Positions 40,403-43,695 of a stretch of DNA of 43,695 nucleotides are shown here, in pieces (within the stretch, counting starts at the first letter, position 1; every line of letters starts with the position of its first letter). The stretch covers positions 1-43,695 of the forward strand of contig JAJRRC010000019.1 of NCBI GenBank assembly GCA_024279865.1, in the 5' to 3' direction. Source of the stretch: Planctomycetota bacterium. GTDB lineage: Bacteria; Planctomycetota; Phycisphaerae; Phycisphaerales; Phycisphaeraceae. Below the pieces are notes generated by a model that was given only the letters and a program-made list of their open reading frames with translations, made no database searches and was not told the DNA's origin. Made by a program: the position numbers and the translations under genes.

Positions 40403-43312
40403 TTAGTGAATCCCAGTTAATGCGATCAGGAAAACAGATTCATCAGCCTTGGCGTCCGCTTGCATTTTAATGGAGACGATGGCCTTTTGTGGCAATGGGT
40501 TTTTCCAGAGATAGCCATAGACGTTGGCGGGGAGGTTGTCTGCGGTTGTACCTGTCCATGCGAGCCAAAGGTTTTTGTTGTCCGCATCAAACAGCGTCAA
40601 CGCAGGTAGGCATGCCATGATGTTCTGGTCATTGACCAGCTTGATTTTTTGGGTCGTACCGTCTTCGTATGTCACCACATAGCCGGTGGTGAGACTGTGA
40701 TTGATGTTGTACTTTGCACTGTCAAAGTGGCAAGTCTGCAAAAACGCCAAGCTGGCATACTTCCTTTTTTTCAGAGGAATGGTGACTTGCTGGGCAAGCG
40801 TCTTGGTGTAGGCTCCTTTGACAGAAACCGCTTGGGCTTGTTGCTTGGCGTTTTGAGAGATGAAGAAAGGCACGCCTCCGAGGACCTGTTTTCCACTGGG
40901 AAAGGAGCTTAAATCCATGATTGCTCCTTTGTCGATAAAACCCTTGCCGTCGCCGGGGGCCGTGTCCGCCAAATCTCGATTCGCTTGGGGGGAAAGATCA
41001 ATGAGACTGCAATTTTTTTCATTGAGAACAAGGCCCTGTTTCTGACCAAATAGACGCAGGGTTTCTTCTAAAAAGTTGTAGGACAGATTCCGGTTGCCCG
41101 CGTTCCAGGCAACCTCGCCAGCAAGGCCGATGGCAGGTAAAAATTTGTAGGTCTTAAAGCGGCCCCCAGTCGCTCGGTCGCCACGGGGGTCCCAGCCTCT
41201 TTTGCGATTGTTGCTCGGTTGAGACCAATAGGTGCTGGCAAAGGTATTGGCACGGCCCTTGGTATGAGCGCTGAGTCCAATAATGTTTTCATAGCGATAC
41301 CAACATGAACCATAAACATCAACGCCTTTGGCTTCAAAATAATCAAATTCTGAATAGACTTTGTTTTCGCTGTAGGACCAGTCTTCGATGGTCAGCATGT
41401 CGCGATTACGCAGTAAATTCAGTGCTTTTTCAGATCCTTCGTGAGCGTTGGCGGCAAAATAGCCGTGATCTGTATTGACATCTTTGCGATGAACGAGCAT
41501 GTCGTGATAGACCACCGTCCGAATGCCACGCGGGGCATAGTAGTCGGTAAATTTGTTGATGTAGTTGGCAAGAATCAAATCTCCACGTCCCGTATTTACT
41601 CGACAATCAAGGGCAAAATGATAAATTTCATCCAGACCTAGATGGATCGTCTTGGCTTCGGTGATTTCAATGAGCTCATCGAAAATGCTCTTGTGATAAG
41701 CAAAGGTTTCATCTAACGAAATATCCCAGTTTTCCCCCTTTTTAATCGTCAGGTTCGCGAGCTTGGGATGTTGCTCAAAATGTTTGAGAGGCAACATGGT
41801 CTTGCCCGCAGCCCACAGGGGGACAATCTCCATGTCAAAACTTTGAATGTAACGGACAAACTCTGTAAATTCTTCAACCGAGAGGCTCGGCTTGCTTGCG
41901 TCATAACATTCCGCTTGGGCGTTGAAGCGAACACCTAGACCTCTTGCGAAATGCAAAATGGCTTGATTGTATTTGAGCTCTGCCATGGCTGCGACATAGT
42001 GGCGACTCCAGGCGATATCAAGGTCGGACATGATGCGAATATAAAAGCCCCGATGTTCAAAGTCCGGGTAGTCTGCAAGGGTCACATGGTCGTAATCAAT
42101 GCCCGTGGTGGAAACCTGATGTCTTGATAGTTGAAACAACGTCATTAAACCGTTCCAGACGCCGGTTTCATTTTTCCCCACAATCAAAACAGCCTCATCA
42201 ACCACACGCAAAACATAGCTGCTTGGGGATTGGAGTGTGGCCACTTGACGTTGTAATTGTTGAAGTTCTTTGGCGAAATTCCCAGGGAGATTTTGATTGC
42301 CAAGGATCAGACAATTTTTCCATTGTTTGTCGAGGGTCTTTTCCTGAAGCTCAATTTGAAACAACTCTGCAAAAAAGCTTTGAGCTCGCGTGGCAATCTT
42401 TTTGTTTTGGAGGTGATGAAACAAAGTCCCCTTGAGGCCCAGATGAAAACGTCCTTTGCCCCATCGCACTTTTTTGGGGGTTGGCATGATGACGTGACGC
42501 GAAGCAACGGGGCTTTTCGAGGTATAGATATCTTTTTCTGAGGCAATGGGCTGATAGCGTTTTAACTTTTCAAAGTCAGGCGTGATTTTGACCTGTACAT
42601 TCAAATCAACCGTCTTGCCTTTTTTAATGTTCACCGAACGATAAAAAAGATGCGAGTTATCTTGCCCACGCCATTGGGCATTGCGATGATCGACCAGTCC
42701 CATCCGGATACTGGAGGATATGTCAATGCGGCCGATGGCTGAATCAAAGCTCATTTGTTTGAAGGTTTTTCCTTTGCCGCCCGCTTCAAACATTTTCCCG
42801 ACAGGCAAAGGTTCTTTGCTGATGATGACGGGTTCAATCATGCGATTGCCTTGAAAAGCACGGCCGGCAATGAGGTGGCTGTTGATGTAATTTTCCCACC
42901 ATTGGAGCTTCATCCCCTCAAGGGCCGTGATCTTACGCTTCACAGAAAATTCCCATGTGTTTTTTTGAGAAAGAACGGTGGTTCCTGCATAGATATCTTT
43001 AAATTGATATTTGTATTTTCCTTTGGGCTGTTTGGTATTGGTGAACCAGGGTGCTTTGATTTTGGTTTTTTTTCCTTGAACGATGACTTTACGGGAGCTT
43101 GGCTTGACGCCATGAAAAACGCGAATGGTTTTGCCATCTCTCATGTTGCCAAGGGTGTAGGTAAAGCCTGTGTCTGGTGCATATTGAAGCGTTGAAACCC
43201 AGCCTTGATCGTCGGTGTTTTTTGCGTTGAGCTGTGTTTGAGAATAGCCCAGTAATGCAATGGCCAGTAGCAGAGCAAGGGGGCGTCCGGTGAGGGGGAA
43301 GCATGGCTTCAT
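40403..43312 (-). CDS. Secreted glycoside hydrolase, GH20-like
   Basis: Probable beta-N-acetylhexosaminidase-type enzyme. 969 residues from the ATG at 43312. Signal peptide 1-30 (LALLLAIALLGYSQTQLNA), an unclassified beta-rich region (about 35-265), a GH20b-like alpha/beta domain (about 270-405; MPTPKKVRWGKGRF, YVLRVVDEAVLIVG), then the TIM barrel from LADYPDFEHRGFYIRIM to about 750. The catalytic pair is Asp561-Glu562 in IHLGLDEIY; the usual motif is H-x-G-G-D-E, here with Leu for the second Gly. The C-terminal 220 residues form beta structure. GTG at 43327 is a possible earlier start. The IS element ends about 95 bp upstream and may alter its promoter. Confidence 0.8.
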   Translation of the reverse strand: MKPCFPLTGRPLALLLAIALLGYSQTQLNAKNTDDQGWVSTLQYAPDTGFTYTLGNMRDGKTIRVFHGVKPSSRKVIVQGKKTKIKAPWFTNTKQPKGKYKYQFKDIYAGTTVLSQKNTWEFSVKRKITALEGMKLQWWENYINSHLIAGRAFQGNRMIEPVIISKEPLPVGKMFEAGGKGKTFKQMSFDSAIGRIDISSSIRMGLVDHRNAQWRGQDNSHLFYRSVNIKKGKTVDLNVQVKITPDFEKLKRYQPIASEKDIYTSKSPVASRHVIMPTPKKVRWGKGRFHLGLKGTLFHHLQNKKIATRAQSFFAELFQIELQEKTLDKQWKNCLILGNQNLPGNFAKELQQLQRQVATLQSPSSYVLRVVDEAVLIVGKNETGVWNGLMTLFQLSRHQVSTTGIDYDHVTLADYPDFEHRGFYIRIMSDLDIAWSRHYVAAMAELKYNQAILHFARGLGVRFNAQAECYDASKPSLSVEEFTEFVRYIQSFDMEIVPLWAAGKTMLPLKHFEQHPKLANLTIKKGENWDISLDETFAYHKSIFDELIEITEAKTIHLGLDEIYHFALDCRVNTGRGDLILANYINKFTDYYAPRGIRTVVYHDMLVHRKDVNTDHGYFAANAHEGSEKALNLLRNRDMLTIEDWSYSENKVYSEFDYFEAKGVDVYGSCWYRYENIIGLSAHTKGRANTFASTYWSQPSNNRKRGWDPRGDRATGGRFKTYKFLPAIGLAGEVAWNAGNRNLSYNFLEETLRLFGQKQGLVLNEKNCSLIDLSPQANRDLADTAPGDGKGFIDKGAIMDLSSFPSGKQVLGGVPFFISQNAKQQAQAVSVKGAYTKTLAQQVTIPLKKRKYASLAFLQTCHFDSAKYNINHSLTTGYVVTYEDGTTQKIKLVNDQNIMACLPALTLFDADNKNLWLAWTGTTADNLPANVYGYLWKNPLPQKAIVSIKMQADAKADESVFLIALTGIH

Positions 43313-43407
43313 ATCAAAAACTTTCACGGAGAGTCATGGTTGAGAGATTTTAAACAATAGAGGGTTAAATGCTTAGAGGGTTTAATGTTTTTTATTTGTT
43401 TAAGGGT

Positions 43408-43695
43408 AGGGTACTTTGAATTATTCCCTTTTACAAGTTCTTGAGACCTTACGAAGGGTCACAAAATGCTTGCCCTGAATAAACGGCCCGACCTTGTTGT
43501 GATTGCAGCCTCAGTAGAGACTTTTGAAGCAGATGTTTTCTATGTTGAGTGGCTTATGGACCACGCATGGACACAATTTATCCCATGGCAACCACCAGCA
43601 TGGCGTAGCGATCAATATTATAAGACAAGTTTCTGAGGCCAATTTTGCACCGTGCCCGCGTCTGCCCAATACATCGCAGAATCGTATCGCCCATC
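43408..43695 (-). mobile_element. IS5-family insertion sequence, 3' end (right copy)
   Basis: Inverted copy of 39-326. The inner end is at AGGGTAC (43408-43414). The transposase reads toward the window interior on both sides. The outer part lies beyond the window. The inner flank is the promoter side of the GH20-like gene. Confidence 0.75.
43578..43695 (-). CDS. IS5-family transposase, C-terminal 38 residues (partial)
   Basis: On the minus strand the frame runs from the window edge (MGDTILRCIG) to TAA at 43580-43578. It is identical to the left copy except for one residue near the end (LVVAMG versus LVIAMG). Confidence 0.75.
   Translation of the reverse strand, partial: MGDTILRCIGQTRARCKIGLRNLSYNIDRYAMLVVAMG

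Noticed and set aside
43457-43627. A 56-codon open frame antisense to the IS tail, intact in both IS copies (MLALNKRPDLVV...)
   Set aside because: Of the eight differences between the copies that fall in this frame, six change the amino acid and two do not, so there is no sign of protein constraint. It also overlaps the transposase end.
1-43695. The whole window as one composite transposon carried by the two IS copies
   Set aside because: The segment is full of core genes (pheT, leuD, acs, amtB-glnK, thiSG) with no cargo character, and the IS copies have diverged. Assembly or extraction edges explain it better.

Overview
The window reads as a chromosomal segment of a Planctomycetota bacterium, probably of the Phycisphaerae kind. 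This is inferred from gene content (a siroheme-dependent heme pathway, a stand-alone minor-pseudopilin cluster with a giant LamG tip protein, an LptD-like outer-membrane protein, a short PheT, many secreted proteins) and not from any marker comparison. I see no rRNA, tRNA, CRISPR array or phage module. Both edges fall inside IS5-family insertion sequences in opposite orientation, so the edges are probably where an assembly or an extraction stopped.

Layout. 1-490: IS end and integrase remnant. 588-3526 (minus): PPK2 polyphosphate kinase, then an amtB-glnK pair closed by a strong terminator. 4105-6120 (plus): PheT without its usual tRNA-binding insert. 6357-10245: an alternative heme (Ahb) cluster: fused siroheme decarboxylase AhbAB, an AhbD-like radical SAM protein and, divergent from it, AhbC; a pseudopilin gene fragment lies between the first two. 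10363-14518 (minus): rhaB, thiG, thiS and a secreted HtrA protease. 14866-18773 (plus): a PmtA-like methyltransferase followed by a 1056-residue LptD-like protein. 19015-19300: a decayed IS5-type transposase. 19464-22580 (minus): a small membrane protein and two GT4 glycosyltransferases, with a divergent Gfo/Idh/MocA oxidoreductase. 24035-30098: four pseudopilins of H, I, J and K type, the K-like one being 1370 residues. 30417-32351: a secreted protein and a divergent GntR/sugar-binding-type regulator. 32553-43312 (minus): nitrilase, GDPD phosphodiesterase, family 4 uracil-DNA glycosylase, acetyl-CoA synthetase, LeuD, a HEAT-repeat protein and a secreted GH20-like glycosidase.

Three kinds of dispersed short sequence run through the window and are not explained by the genes. 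(1) G-tract elements built on GGGGGCACTTCCGGGGG occur at seven or more places, between genes and in frame inside htrA, lptD and the HEAT-repeat gene. (2) A two-part element (about 35 bp plus a hairpin) lies just downstream of pheT, the Gfo/Idh gene and the nitrilase gene, and hairpin-only downstream of lptD, each time in the orientation of the gene it follows. (3) An iterated TCAGTTATCAG element occurs three times.

The most striking single locus is the pseudopilin cluster. Its K-like protein carries a prepilin-type N-terminus, a flavodoxin-like domain, two homologous beta-solenoid-like repeats and two LamG folds, and the second solenoid repeat appears to sit inside the first LamG domain. It looks like a tip adhesin on a type II secretion or type IV pilus-like fibre.
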